Source of the DNA: Actinomadura syzygii
GTDB lineage: Bacteria; Actinomycetota; Actinomycetes; Streptosporangiales; Streptosporangiaceae
Reading direction: 5' to 3'
DNA: 64,000 nt
Assembly: GCF_008085905.1 (NCBI RefSeq)
Contig: NZ_VSFF01000011.1
Span: 310,001 to 374,000 of the forward strand
This document shows positions 25,721-34,548 of this stretch, one piece after another (the first letter of the stretch is position 1; the number at the start of each line of letters is the position of its first letter). The translations under genes were made by a program, and so were the position numbers. The notes below the pieces were generated by a model. It did not search any database, had not been told where the DNA came from, and worked only from the letters and a program-made list of their open reading frames with translations.

Positions 25721-26647
25721 GTGAGCACAGCGCGGGAGCCGTCCTCCGCTACCGTGAGCGACGTGGACGAGACGCCGCCCGACCCGGAGCCGGGAACGGA
25801 GCGGGAAGCCGGGGACGAGCACGGCTTCCGCGTCCACCTGGACAACTTCGAGGGCCCGTTCGACCTGCTGCTCGGCCTGATCTCCAAGCACAAGCTCGAC
25901 ATCACCGAGGTGTCGCTGCACAAGGTCACCGACGACTTCATCGCGCACATCCACGCCCACGGCAAGGACTGGGACCTCGACCAGGCCAGCCACTTCCTGC
26001 TCGTCGCCGCGACCCTGCTCGACCTGAAGGCGGCGCGGCTGCTGCCGTCCGGCGAGGTCGACGACGAGGACGACCTCGCCCTCCTGGAGGCCCGCGACCT
26101 GCTGTTCGCGCGGTTGCTGCAGTACCGGGCCTACAAGGAGGTCGCGCGGGTGATCGCCGCGCGGATCGCGGACGCGAGCCGCCGGTTCCCGCGGATCGTG
26201 CCGATGGAGCCGCGGTTCGCCAACGTCCTGCCGGAGGTGCTGCTCGGCCTCGGCCCGGACCAGTTCGCCCGGCTCGCCGCGAAGGCGCTCACCCCGAAGG
26301 AGCCGCCGTCGGTCTCGGTCGAGCACATCTACCAGCCGAAGGCGAGCGTCAAGGAGCAGGCGGAGATCGTGGTGGAGCGGCTGCGGCGGCTGCGCACGAC
26401 GACGTTCCGCGTCCTCGCGTCCGACGCGCAGGGCACCTACGAGGTCGTCGCGCGGTTCCTGGCGCTCCTTGAGCTGTACCGCGACCGGAACGTCACGTTC
26501 GAGCAGGACCAGCCCCTCGCCGAGCTGCACGTCACCTGGACCGGCGCCGACGACGGCGACGTCGAGGTCGGCGACGACTACGACGGCGCCCCGCAGAAGG
26601 CCGATGCCGCCCAGAAGCCCGAGAAGGACGAGGGAGACGATGACTGA
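25721..26647 (+). CDS. scpA: Segregation and condensation protein A (kleisin)
   Basis: ScpA, 308 residues, the kleisin that bridges SMC heads. The N-terminal F-E-G-P-F-D-L-L-L-G-L-I motif near residues 47-58 is diagnostic, followed by D-I-T-E-V-S-L and the helical neck-binding domain. The C-terminal winged helix includes F-L-A-L-L-E-L near 247, with an acidic tail after 270. GTG 25721 is a reasonable start; GTG 25754 is possible and neither has a strong ribosome site. The stop overlaps scpB by eight bases. Confidence 0.94.
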   Translation: MSTAREPSSATVSDVDETPPDPEPGTEREAGDEHGFRVHLDNFEGPFDLLLGLISKHKLDITEVSLHKVTDDFIAHIHAHGKDWDLDQASHFLLVAATLLDLKAARLLPSGEVDDEDDLALLEARDLLFARLLQYRAYKEVARVIAARIADASRRFPRIVPMEPRFANVLPEVLLGLGPDQFARLAAKALTPKEPPSVSVEHIYQPKASVKEQAEIVVERLRRLRTTTFRVLASDAQGTYEVVARFLALLELYRDRNVTFEQDQPLAELHVTWTGADDGDVEVGDDYDGAPQKADAAQKPEKDEGDDD

Positions 26648-27287
26648 CGACCCCGCCCCCGAGGCCGCGGACGCCCCTGCGGCCCCGGACGCCGCGGCGG
26701 TGCCGCGCCCGGCGGAGGCCGCGGACGCCGCGGAGGCGCCGGAGCCGCCGGGCCTGCGCGCCTCGATCGAGGCGATCCTGCTTGTGGTGGACGAGCCGGT
26801 CACCGAGATGACGCTCGCGCAGCTGCTGGAGCGTCCCCGCGGCGAGGTCGCGGGTACGCTGCGCGAGCTGGCCGCGGAATACACCGAGCAGGGCCGCGGG
26901 TTCGACCTCAGGGAGGTCGCCGGCGGCTGGCGGTTCTACACCCGGGACGTGTGCGCCCCGGTCGTGGAGCGGTTCGTCACCGACGGGCAGCAGGCGCGGC
27001 TCACCCAGGCCGCGCTGGAGACGCTCGCCGTCGTCGCGTACCGGCAGCCGGTGAGCCGGGCCCGCGTGTCGGCGATCCGCGGCGTCAACAGCGACGGCGT
27101 GATCCGCACCCTGACGCTGCGCGGCCTCATCGAGACCGCCGGCCAGGACCCGGAGTCCCAGGCGCACCTGTACCGCACCACCGGGTACTTTCTGGAGCGG
27201 CTCGGCCTGCGCGACCTCGACGAGCTCCCCGAGCTCGCCCCCTACCTCCCAGACGACCTGCCAGACGAGATAGTTGAGGACACGTGA
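26640..27287 (+). CDS. scpB: Segregation and condensation protein B
   Basis: ScpB, 215 residues, binds ScpA as a dimer in the SMC-ScpAB condensin. The first 35 residues are Ala/Pro-rich and acidic. Two winged-helix domains follow: A-S-I-E-A-I-L-L-V-V-D-E-P and, in the second, L-T-Q-A-A-L-E-T-L-A-V-V-A-Y-R-Q-P with R-G-V-N-S-D, the ScpB signature. ATG 26640 sits behind GGGAG within the scpA end. The stop overlaps the rluB GTG by four bases. Confidence 0.95.
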   Translation: MTDDPAPEAADAPAAPDAAAVPRPAEAADAAEAPEPPGLRASIEAILLVVDEPVTEMTLAQLLERPRGEVAGTLRELAAEYTEQGRGFDLREVAGGWRFYTRDVCAPVVERFVTDGQQARLTQAALETLAVVAYRQPVSRARVSAIRGVNSDGVIRTLTLRGLIETAGQDPESQAHLYRTTGYFLERLGLRDLDELPELAPYLPDDLPDEIVEDT

Positions 27288-28015
27288 GCGACAACGAAGG
27301 CGTGCGGCTGCAGAAGGTCCTGGCCGACGCCGGGATCGGCAGCCGCCGGCACTGCGAGGAACTGATCGGCGAGGGCCGCGTCACCGTCGACGGCAAGCGG
27401 GTGTTCCGCTTCGGCGAGCGAGTCGACCCCGAGCGCGCGGTCATCCACGTCGACGGCAAGCGGGTCGAGACCCGCGCGGAGACCCGCTACTACGCGATCA
27501 ACAAGCCGCGCGGCGTGGTGTCCACGATGTCGGACGAGCGGGGCCGCAAGTCCCTCGCCGACTACGTGGAGGTGCCCGAGCGGCTGTTCCACGTCGGACG
27601 GCTCGACACCGACACCGAGGGGCTGATCCTCCTCACCAACGACGGAGAGCTGTCGCACCGGCTGACGCACCCGTCCTTCGGGGTGGCGAAGACGTACCTG
27701 GCGGAGATCCACGGGCCGATCCCGCGCGATCTCGGCAAGCGGCTCCGGGCGGGCGTGACGCTCGACGACGGCCCCGCCAAGGCCGACAAGTTCCGCATTT
27801 TCGACCAGGTCGGCAAGCGCATCCTGGTGGAGATCACGCTGCACGAGGGGCGCAAGCACATCGTCCGGCGGCTGCTGAAGGAGGTCGGGTTCCCCGTCCA
27901 GCAGCTCGCCCGGACCGAGTTCGGCCCGATCAAGCTGGGCAACCTGAGCCCGGGCGGGATGCGGGCGCTGACCGCCCGCGAGATCGGCGAGCTGTACAAG
28001 GCCGTCGGCCTGTAG
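27284..28015 (+). CDS. rluB: 23S rRNA pseudouridine synthase (RluB/RsuA family)
   Basis: A 243-residue pseudouridine synthase. An N-terminal S4 RNA-binding domain covers about residues 7-53 (V-R-L-Q-K-V-L-A-D-A-G-I-G-S-R-R). The catalytic motif G-R-L-D-T-D-T-E-G-L holds the nucleophilic aspartate near residue 108. K-P-R-G-V-V-S-T and E-G-R-K-H-I-V-R-R are further RsuA/RluB signatures. The target is most likely 23S rRNA, by analogy. It is coupled to scpB through GTGA. Confidence 0.93.
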   Translation: MSDNEGVRLQKVLADAGIGSRRHCEELIGEGRVTVDGKRVFRFGERVDPERAVIHVDGKRVETRAETRYYAINKPRGVVSTMSDERGRKSLADYVEVPERLFHVGRLDTDTEGLILLTNDGELSHRLTHPSFGVAKTYLAEIHGPIPRDLGKRLRAGVTLDDGPAKADKFRIFDQVGKRILVEITLHEGRKHIVRRLLKEVGFPVQQLARTEFGPIKLGNLSPGGMRALTAREIGELYKAVGL

Positions 28016-28033
28016 AACGGCCTAAAGACGGCG

Positions 28034-28066
28034 CAGAGGCACGGCACAGAGACACGGCACGGAGAC
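28034..28066. repeat. Short tandem repeat between rluB and aroH
   Basis: The 13-base unit CAGAGGCACGGCA (28034-28046) is followed by CAGAGACACGGCA (28047-28059) and a partial third copy. It lies in the 69-base gap between the two genes. It probably arose by slippage and no function is evident. Confidence 0.65.
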
Positions 28067-28084
28067 ATCGAGGAGGGGCTGGCT

Positions 28085-28447
28085 GTGGCGGTACGCGCGG
28101 TCCGCGGGGCGACGCAGGTGGACGCCGACGACCGGGACCAGATCCTGGAGGCGACGGCGGAGCTCGTCGCCGCGGTGATGGCCCGCAACGAGCTGCACAC
28201 CGACGACGTCATCAGCGTGATCTTCACGGTGACGCCGGACCTGACCGCGGAGTTCCCGGCGCTCGCCGCCCGCAAGCTCGGCTTCCACGAGGTGCCGCTG
28301 CTGTGCGCGACGGAGATCGGCGTGCCGGGCGCGCTGCCGCGGGTGATCCGGCTGATGGCGCACATCGAGACCGACCGGCCGCGGTCGGACGTCCAGCACG
28401 TCTACCTGCGGGGAGCGACCGCGCTCCGGCTCGACATCGCCCAGTGA
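28085..28447 (+). CDS. aroH: Chorismate mutase, AroH type
   Basis: A 120-residue monofunctional chorismate mutase of the trimeric AroH (Bacillus) fold, converting chorismate to prephenate. R-A-V-R-G-A-T near residue 4 and V-Y-L-R-G-A-T-A-L-R near residue 107 carry active-site arginines; F-T-V-T-P-D-L and L-C-A-T-E-I-G-V-P-G are typical. GTG 28085 has GAGGAGGGG upstream. It directly precedes the prephenate dehydrogenase gene, so the two consecutive steps to tyrosine are together. Confidence 0.94.
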   Translation: MAVRAVRGATQVDADDRDQILEATAELVAAVMARNELHTDDVISVIFTVTPDLTAEFPALAARKLGFHEVPLLCATEIGVPGALPRVIRLMAHIETDRPRSDVQHVYLRGATALRLDIAQ

Positions 28448-28463
28448 CGATCGTGCAAGTAGG

Positions 28464-29579
28464 GTGACCGGCGTGGACGAGGACGCGGCGCCGCGGCGCA
28501 TCATCGTGGTCGGCACGGGCCTGATCGGCACGTCGATCGCCCTGGCCATGCGCGAGCGCGGCGCCGAGGTGCTGCTGACCGACCGGGACGCGGCGGCGCT
28601 GCGCCTCGCGGTCGAACTCGGCGCGGGCGACGCGCTGCCCGGCGGCGCGCTCTCCGACGGCGTGCACGCCGAGCCCGCCGACCTCGCGGTCCTCGCGGTG
28701 CCGCCCGCGGCCGTCGCGGTGACGCTGCTGGACGCGCAGAAGCGCGGCCTCGCCACCGCCTACACCGACGTCGCCAGCGTGAAGGCGCTGCCGCTCCAGC
28801 AGGCCGCCGACCTCGGCTGCGACCTGACCGCGTTCGTCGCGGGGCATCCGCTCGCGGGCAGCGAGCGGTCCGGGCCGAGCGCGGCCCGCGCCGACCTGTT
28901 CCTCGGCCGCCCGTGGGCGCTGTGCGCGACGCCGGACGCGGCGCCGGAGACGGTCGCGGCCGTCCGGGGCCTCGCGCGGGCGTGCGGCGCGATGCCCGTC
29001 GAGGTGGACGCGGCCGAGCACGACCGGGCCGTCGCGCTCGTCTCGCACGCCCCGCACGTGGTGTCCGCCGCCGTCGCGGCGCGGCTGACCGGCGCGGACG
29101 ACGTGGCGCTCGGCCTGTCCGGGCAGGGCGTCCGGGACGTCACCCGCATCGCGGCGAGCGACCCCCGGCTGTGGATCGGGATCCTGTCGGCGAACTCCGC
29201 GCCCGTCGCCGAGGTGCTGGAGGCCGTCGCCACCGACCTCGCGGTCGCCGCGTCGCTGCTGCGCGACGGCAGCGACGACGCCGCCCAGCACGTCGCCGAC
29301 CTGCTGCTGCGCGGCAACGCCGGCCGGTCCAGGATCCCCGGCAAGCACGGCGGCGACCAGCCCGCGTACGCGACCGTCCAGGTCGTCATCCCGGACCGTC
29401 CCGGCGAGCTCGCGATGATCTTCCAGGCGGCGGGGATCGCGGGCGTCAACATCGAGGACGTGACGATCGAGCACTCGCCGGGCCGCCCGCTCGGCGTGCT
29501 GGAGCTCGCGGTCGTGCCGGAGGCCGCCGAGCGGCTGGCGGCGGAGCTGCGCGCCCGCGGCTGGTCCGTCCCCGGCTAG
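28464..29579 (+). CDS. tyrA: Prephenate dehydrogenase
   Basis: A 371-residue TyrA that oxidises and decarboxylates prephenate to 4-hydroxyphenylpyruvate with NAD(P). The Rossmann motif G-T-G-L-I-G-T-S is near residues 17-24. The catalytic histidine region G-H-P-L-A-G-S-E-R-S is near 131-140. A C-terminal ACT-like domain from about 295 (V-Q-V-V-I-P-D-R-P-G-E-L) suggests feedback by tyrosine. The start is GTG 28464; GTG 28473 is possible. It follows aroH by 16 bases. Confidence 0.94.
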   Translation: MTGVDEDAAPRRIIVVGTGLIGTSIALAMRERGAEVLLTDRDAAALRLAVELGAGDALPGGALSDGVHAEPADLAVLAVPPAAVAVTLLDAQKRGLATAYTDVASVKALPLQQAADLGCDLTAFVAGHPLAGSERSGPSAARADLFLGRPWALCATPDAAPETVAAVRGLARACGAMPVEVDAAEHDRAVALVSHAPHVVSAAVAARLTGADDVALGLSGQGVRDVTRIAASDPRLWIGILSANSAPVAEVLEAVATDLAVAASLLRDGSDDAAQHVADLLLRGNAGRSRIPGKHGGDQPAYATVQVVIPDRPGELAMIFQAAGIAGVNIEDVTIEHSPGRPLGVLELAVVPEAAERLAAELRARGWSVPG

Positions 29580-29668
29580 GGCGCTCCGCGTCCGGTTGCG
29601 GCGGTCCGCGGGGTGCCGGGGGACCGGTAGCCTGGGCTGACGCCCGCCCAACGAGAGAGGGACCGATC

Positions 29669-30328
29669 GTGCTCGTCATCGCCATGGACGGACCCTCCGG
29701 GTCGGGCAAGTCCAGCGCCTCCAAGGGCGTCGCACGCGCGCTCGGGCTCCGCTACCTGGACACGGGCGCCATGTACCGCGCCATGACGTGGTGGATGCTC
29801 GGCCACGGCGTCCCGGTCGAGGACGCGGCGGCCGTCGCGGCGCGGGCCGCGGATCCGGTGATCGTGTCGGGCACCGACCCCGACGCGCCGACGATCACGG
29901 TGGACGGGGCGGACGTGTCCGGTCCCATCCGCACCCGCGAGGTCACGAACGCGGTCAGCGCGGTCAGCTCCGTCCCGGCGGTCCGGGCCCGGCTGGTCGA
30001 GTTGCAGCGCGAGATCATCGGCGCCGGCGGGATCGTGGTGGAGGGCCGCGACATCGGCACGGTCGTCATTCCGGACGCCCAGGTCAAGGTGTACCTGACG
30101 GCGAGCGAGGAGGCGCGGGCCGTGCGCCGCGCGAAGGACCTCGCGGCCGACCCGGGCGCGTCGGTGACCGTGACGCGGGCCGAGCAGGCCCGCCGCGACC
30201 GGCTCGACTCGACCCGGACGGCGTCCCCGCTGACGCGGGCGGGCGGCGCGCACGAGATCGACTCGACGGAGCTGAGCCTCGCCGAGGTCATCGAGGCGGT
30301 CGTCCGCCTCGCCAAAGAGCATGAGTGA
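29669..30328 (+). CDS. cmk: Cytidylate kinase
   Basis: A 219-residue CMP/dCMP kinase. The P-loop D-G-P-S-G-S-G-K-S-S is at residues 6-15, followed by L-D-T-G-A-M-Y-R-A in the CMP-binding region and E-G-R-D-I-G-T-V-V near 125. GTG 29669 has GAGAGGGA at a good distance. It ends in a GTGA overlap with the following open frame of der. With pyrG upstream, the region carries two steps of cytidine nucleotide supply. Confidence 0.95.
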   Translation: MLVIAMDGPSGSGKSSASKGVARALGLRYLDTGAMYRAMTWWMLGHGVPVEDAAAVAARAADPVIVSGTDPDAPTITVDGADVSGPIRTREVTNAVSAVSSVPAVRARLVELQREIIGAGGIVVEGRDIGTVVIPDAQVKVYLTASEEARAVRRAKDLAADPGASVTVTRAEQARRDRLDSTRTASPLTRAGGAHEIDSTELSLAEVIEAVVRLAKEHE

Positions 30329-30363
30329 GCGGGCGGCCTGACGGTCCCCGCGAGGAAACGACA

Positions 30364-31761
30364 GTGAGCGATTACGAGATCGAGACGGTGCTCGAGACGG
30401 TGGACGCCGACCCCGGCGTCGCCGCCGACGAGGGGCCCGCGCCGGTGGTGGCGGTGGTCGGGCGTCCGAACGTCGGCAAGTCCACCCTGGTGAACCGGAT
30501 CCTCGGGCGCCGCGAGGCGGTCGTCGAGGACGTCCCCGGCGTGACCCGCGACCGGGTCGCCTACGACGCGGCGTGGAGCGGCCGGCGGTTCACCGTGGTC
30601 GACACCGGCGGCTGGCTGCCGGACTCCTCCGGCCTGGCCGCGGCGATCGCCGAGCAGGCGCGGCTGGCGGTCGACCTCGCCGACGTGGTGATGTTCGTGG
30701 TCGACGCGACGGTCGGCGCGACGGACGTCGACGAGGCCGTGGTGGAGATCCTGCGCCGGTCCGGCAAGCCGGTGGTGCTGACCGCGAACAAGGTCGACAA
30801 CGTGGCCACCGAGGCCGACGCGGCGGCGCTGTGGTCGCTCGGGATCGGCGAGCCGCACCCGGTCAGCGCCCTGCACGGGCGCGGCAGCGGCGACCTGCTC
30901 GACGCGGTGCTGGAGGCGCTGCCCGCCGAGGCCCCGCCGGAGACGTTCGGGGAGGTCGGCGGCCCCCGCCGGATCGCGCTGCTCGGACGTCCGAACGTCG
31001 GCAAGTCGAGCCTGCTGAACAAGGTGGCGGGGGAGAACCGCGCCGTCGTGGACGCGGTGGCCGGCACGACCCGCGACCCGGTCGACGAGCTGATCGAGCT
31101 CGGCGGGAAGACCTGGCGGTTCATCGACACGGCGGGCATCAGGCGGCGGCACCGGGAGAACCAGGGCGCCGACTTCTACGCGACGCTGCGCACCCAGTCG
31201 GCGCTGGAGCGCGCCGAGGTCGCGGTGGTGCTGGTCGACGCGTCCCAGCCGCTCGCCGAGCAGGACCTCCGGATCATCTCGATGGTGATCGACTCGGGCC
31301 GGTCCCTCGTCATCGCCTACAACAAGTGGGACCTGCTGGACGAGGAACGCCGCCACTACCTCGACCGCGAGATCGACCGGCAGCTGCACAGCGCGCGCTG
31401 GGCGCCGCGGGTGAACGTCTCGGCGAAGACCGGGCGGCACATGGAGAAGCTGGTGCCCGCGATCGAGACGGCGCTGGACGGGTGGGGCACCCGCGTCCCG
31501 ACGTCCAAGCTCAACCAGTTCTTCGCCGACCTGGTCAGCTCGCACCCGCATCCGATCCGGGGCGGCAAGCAGCCGCGCGTGCTGTTCGCGACGCAGGCGG
31601 GCGTGCGCCCGCCGCGGTTCGTGCTGTTCACCACCGGGTTCCTGGAGGAGGGGTACCGGCGGTTCATCGAACGGCGGCTGCGCGAGGAGTTCGGCTTCCC
31701 CGGCACCCCGCTCGACGTGACGATGAAGATCCGCGAGAAGCGCGGCAAGGCGAAGAAGTAG
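30364..31761 (+). CDS. der: Ribosome-associated GTPase Der (EngA)
   Basis: A 465-residue double-GTPase that assists 50S subunit assembly. Two G domains are visible: G-R-P-N-V-G-K-S with D-T-G-G and N-K-V-D in the first, and G-R-P-N-V-G-K-S with D-T-A-G and N-K-W-D in the second. The C-terminal KH-like domain ends in a basic tail (R-E-K-R-G-K-A-K-K). GTG 30364 has GAGGAA upstream. An alternative GTG at 30325 overlaps the cmk stop and would add 13 residues. It is the last gene of the block. Confidence 0.95.
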   Translation: MSDYEIETVLETVDADPGVAADEGPAPVVAVVGRPNVGKSTLVNRILGRREAVVEDVPGVTRDRVAYDAAWSGRRFTVVDTGGWLPDSSGLAAAIAEQARLAVDLADVVMFVVDATVGATDVDEAVVEILRRSGKPVVLTANKVDNVATEADAAALWSLGIGEPHPVSALHGRGSGDLLDAVLEALPAEAPPETFGEVGGPRRIALLGRPNVGKSSLLNKVAGENRAVVDAVAGTTRDPVDELIELGGKTWRFIDTAGIRRRHRENQGADFYATLRTQSALERAEVAVVLVDASQPLAEQDLRIISMVIDSGRSLVIAYNKWDLLDEERRHYLDREIDRQLHSARWAPRVNVSAKTGRHMEKLVPAIETALDGWGTRVPTSKLNQFFADLVSSHPHPIRGGKQPRVLFATQAGVRPPRFVLFTTGFLEEGYRRFIERRLREEFGFPGTPLDVTMKIREKRGKAKK

Positions 31762-31811
31762 CGGAGAAGCGGCGCCGCCGAGCGCGCGGAGCGGCCGGAC
31801 CGACCGGCACA

Positions 31812-31843
31812 CGGCCCGCCGGGGATCTTTCCCGGGCGGGCCG
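31812..31843 (+). terminator. Hairpin terminator after der
   Basis: CGGCCCGCC (31812-31820) pairs with GGCGGGCCG (31835-31843). After one mismatch, GGG/CCC extends the stem to a loop of ATCTTT. It lies 50 bases downstream of the der stop and probably ends the scp-der transcript. Confidence 0.75.
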
Positions 31844-31935
31844 CGGCATGTCAGGATGCTTCCTACGGGACGCGAGTAAGTCTTCCATTACTCGTCGATC
31901 CGGGGACAGGTGCGCGTGCGGTCGAGGGGTGCGAC

Positions 31936-32136
31936 GTGAAGCTCTTGCTGCTCATCTGCGGTGCCGCGGTCTGCGTGGTGCTCAGCTTCGTCTGGCGGCA
32001 GCCGTGGATCGGCGGCGTCGGCCTGCTCATCGCCTTCGTCGCGATGTTCACCGACCGCGACGACGTCCGGCTGGACGACGAGCGGCGCAGCCACGAGACG
32101 ACCAAGTCCGTCCGCGACATGCGCCGCCACCGCTAG
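31936..32136 (+). CDS. Small membrane protein
   Basis: A 66-residue protein with two hydrophobic segments at about 2-18 and 25-41, and a charged, Arg/Asp-rich tail (M-F-T-D-R-D-D-V-R-L-D-D-E-R-R). The GTG at 31936 has GAGGGG upstream. I recognise no family. It stands between the der terminator and a convergent membrane protein gene. Confidence 0.65.
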   Translation: MKLLLLICGAAVCVVLSFVWRQPWIGGVGLLIAFVAMFTDRDDVRLDDERRSHETTKSVRDMRRHR

Positions 32137-32150
32137 ACCGCCGATACCGC

Positions 32151-32188
32151 TAGGTCTCGTAGCCTCGCTTAGGTCTCGTAGCCTCGCT
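32151..32188. repeat. Perfect 19-base tandem duplication at a stop codon
   Basis: TAGGTCTCGTAGCCTCGCT occurs at 32151-32169 and again at 32170-32188. The second copy contains the last codons of the minus-strand membrane protein, and the junction forms its TAA stop. Without the duplication the frame would still end, in TAG. Confidence 0.85.
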
Positions 32189-32789
32189 CTCCGGCGACGT
32201 GGCGGTCGTCCGGCGCCCCGGTCGTGCTGGCGGGGGGCCGCTGGTTCTCCCGGGCGTACCGCCCGTACACGAGCGGCTGCGTCGTGCCCGACCCGGACTT
32301 CCCGTCCTCGGCTTCGGCGGACGCGGCGTCCGCCTCGCGGGCGCCGACGACGGCGAACCGTCCGAGCGCCAGCGCCGCGAAGAACACGACGACGACGCCG
32401 AGGCCGGTGAACCCGGCGAGCTGTTCGGCGAGCCGCCGTCCCTGTTCGGTGCCGAGCGGGGCGCCGACGCCGTCGACGTCCCACAGCTGGGCGACGGACG
32501 GCCCGACGGCGAACCAGGCGCCGCCGAGCGCGGCGAGCCAGCCGCCGAACATCGCGAACGCCCGGTTCGCGGCGCCGAGCACGATCAGCCCGCCGAGCAC
32601 GACGGCCGCGGCGGGCGCGATGGCGAGCTGGAGCCGGTCGGTGTCGTAGACCCACGTGTCATCCGGGGCGAAGCCGAAGTCGAAGTAGGGGCCCACGAAA
32701 GGCAGCAGGCCGCCCCACAGGCCGAGCAGCACCAGTAGCGTCCCGGACAGGCCGCCCCGTGAGCGTGGTGCGCGCATGGTCCCAGTCAT
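32169..32789 (-). CDS. Integral membrane protein of unknown function
   Basis: A 206-residue protein with four predicted membrane helices near residues 17-34, 53-72, 76-97 and 119-141. The hydrophilic C-terminal tail is rich in Ala, Glu, Ser and Gly. ATG 32789 is preferred because AGGAGG lies seven bases upstream; the open frame extends further but without support. Its stop codon is formed at the junction of a tandem duplication. I recognise no characterised family. It is divergent from the NUDIX fusion gene. Confidence 0.7.
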   Translation of the reverse strand: MTGTMRAPRSRGGLSGTLLVLLGLWGGLLPFVGPYFDFGFAPDDTWVYDTDRLQLAIAPAAAVVLGGLIVLGAANRAFAMFGGWLAALGGAWFAVGPSVAQLWDVDGVGAPLGTEQGRRLAEQLAGFTGLGVVVVFFAALALGRFAVVGAREADAASAEAEDGKSGSGTTQPLVYGRYARENQRPPASTTGAPDDRHVAGERGYET

Positions 32790-32884
32790 GATCATTCCTC
32801 CTGACCGGGCGTGTGATTCTGATTTGAATCCCCCTTTACCCCCACCGGACCACTCCACACGGGCCGGACGAGAGGAGCCACGTC

Positions 32885-34087
32885 ATGGAATCCGGATTCG
32901 GCGCGAGGGCCGAGGTCACCGTCGTCTACGCGCGGGAGGAGCCCCCGGACCGCTGGGACGCCGCCGTCTTCCTCGCCGGGCCGACGCCCCGTTCGGCGGA
33001 CGTGCCGTCATGGCGTCCGGACGCGGTCGCCGCCCTGCGCGAACGCTGGCGTGGCCCTGGGCGGCTGGCTGTGTTCGTGCCCGAGCACCGGCACGGCGTC
33101 CACGACGACTACACGGGACAGGTCGACTGGGAGGAGCGCTGCCTGCACCTGTCCGACGAGGTGGTGTTCTATGTCCCGCGCGACCTGGACACGTTGCCCG
33201 CGTTCACCACGAACGTGGAGTGGGGGATGTGGCACGACAGCGGGCGCGCCGTCTTCGGCGCCCCGCCGGACGCGCCGAAGAACCGCTACCTGCTGCACTA
33301 CGCGGCCAAGTCGGGCGTGCCGACGGCGTCCGACATCGGCGGGACGGTCGCGGCGGCCCTCGACCGGATCGGCGCCGGGGCGGCGCGGGCGGGCGGCGAG
33401 CGGGAGGTCCCGCTGCTGCTGTGGCGGGACGCGTCGTTCCAGAGCTGGTACGCGGGCCAGCGGAGCGCCGGGAACGCGCTGGTCGGCGCGCGGGTGGTGT
33501 TCCGGTTCGGCATGCTCTGGGGGCTGCACGTGCGGATGCACGTCGCCTCCGAGGACCGGGTCAAGGACAACGAGGTCGTCATCGGACGGGCGGACGTCTC
33601 CGCCGTCGTCCTGCACCGCCCCGGCCGGACGCTCGACGAGACGGAGGTCGTCCTCGTCAGGGAGTTCCGCAGCCCGTGCGTGAACGGGTTCGTCCACGAG
33701 CTGCCGGGCGGGTCCGGGGCGGGCACGCCGTCCGAGGTCGCGCTCGCCGAGGTCGCGGAGGAGACCGGCCTGCTGCTGGACGCGGCGCGCCTGCGCGAGC
33801 ACGGGCCGCGGCAGGTGAACGCGACGCTGTCCGCGCACCGCGCGCACCTGTTCTCGGCCGAGGTCACCGGCGCGGAACTGGCGGCGCTGCGGTCGACCGG
33901 CCCGCAGGGGGTCGCGGCGGACGGCGAGCGCACCTACGTCGAGGTGTCGGCGTTCGGCCGGATCAGGCGGGAGCGGCTCGTCGACCACGCCGCCCTCGGC
34001 ATGATCGCCGAGGTGCTGCTGGACGGCGACGTCGTCGGCGCGGACGGCACTGTCGCGACTGCGAGAGACATCGATCCCGTCGGCTAG
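32885..34087 (+). CDS. Nucleoside deoxyribosyltransferase-like / NUDIX fusion protein
   Basis: A 400-residue two-domain protein. Residues 20-155 resemble nucleoside 2-deoxyribosyltransferases: F-L-A-G-P-T-P-R near 29, a D-Y-T-G-Q-V-D-W-E-E segment near 75, and T-N-V-E-W-G-M-W near 108 with the likely catalytic glutamate. A NUDIX domain follows from about 230. Its box reads A-E-V-A-E-E-T-G-L where REUxEExGU is expected, and the loop before it is shortened, so activity may be altered. It could sanitise modified nucleotides or act in NAD-type metabolism. The function is unknown. Confidence 0.75.
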   Translation: MESGFGARAEVTVVYAREEPPDRWDAAVFLAGPTPRSADVPSWRPDAVAALRERWRGPGRLAVFVPEHRHGVHDDYTGQVDWEERCLHLSDEVVFYVPRDLDTLPAFTTNVEWGMWHDSGRAVFGAPPDAPKNRYLLHYAAKSGVPTASDIGGTVAAALDRIGAGAARAGGEREVPLLLWRDASFQSWYAGQRSAGNALVGARVVFRFGMLWGLHVRMHVASEDRVKDNEVVIGRADVSAVVLHRPGRTLDETEVVLVREFRSPCVNGFVHELPGGSGAGTPSEVALAEVAEETGLLLDAARLREHGPRQVNATLSAHRAHLFSAEVTGAELAALRSTGPQGVAADGERTYVEVSAFGRIRRERLVDHAALGMIAEVLLDGDVVGADGTVATARDIDPVG

Positions 34088-34146
34088 CAGTTTCTCCACC
34101 TGTACCGGTCTTCTCCTGGTATCTGCGGGTCGTTACGCTGGGCGGC

Positions 34147-34548
34147 GTGACGACGTTCAAGATCAGTGAGGCGGCGGCGCTGCTCGGGGTCAGCGCGGAC
34201 ACCGTCCGCCGCTGGGTGGACGGCGGGCGCCTCCCCGCGTCCCGCGACGAGCTCGGGCACCGCCGGGTGCCGGGTGCCGAGCTGGCCGCGTTCGTCCGCG
34301 ACCAGGCGCGCGGGAACGGCCCGTCCGACCAGGGCGCGCGGTTCTCCTCGGCGCGCAACCGGATGCGGGGGATCGTGACGGACGTCGTCCGCGACGGCGT
34401 GATGGCCCAGGTGGAGATCCAGGCGGGCCCGTTCCGCGTCGTGTCGCTGATGAGCCGGGAGGCGGCGGACGATCTCGGCCTGCGCGTCGGGGTGGTCGCG
34501 GAGGCCGTCGTGAAGTCCACGAACGTCGTCGTCGAGCTGCCGGACTGA
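34147..34548 (+). CDS. HTH-molbindin regulator of molybdate transport
   Basis: A 133-residue protein. An N-terminal MerR/excisionase-type HTH (K-I-S-E-A-A-A-L-L-G-V-S-A-D-T-V-R-R-W-V) precedes a single TOBE/Mop molybdate-binding domain, with S-A-R-N-R-M-R-G-I-V near 71 and a C-terminal K-S-T-N-V-V-V-E. It probably senses molybdate and controls modABC, which begins 40 bases downstream. The combination is common in actinobacteria in place of classical ModE. Its 3' end carries a small tandem repeat. Confidence 0.88.
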   Translation: MTTFKISEAAALLGVSADTVRRWVDGGRLPASRDELGHRRVPGAELAAFVRDQARGNGPSDQGARFSSARNRMRGIVTDVVRDGVMAQVEIQAGPFRVVSLMSREAADDLGLRVGVVAEAVVKSTNVVVELPD

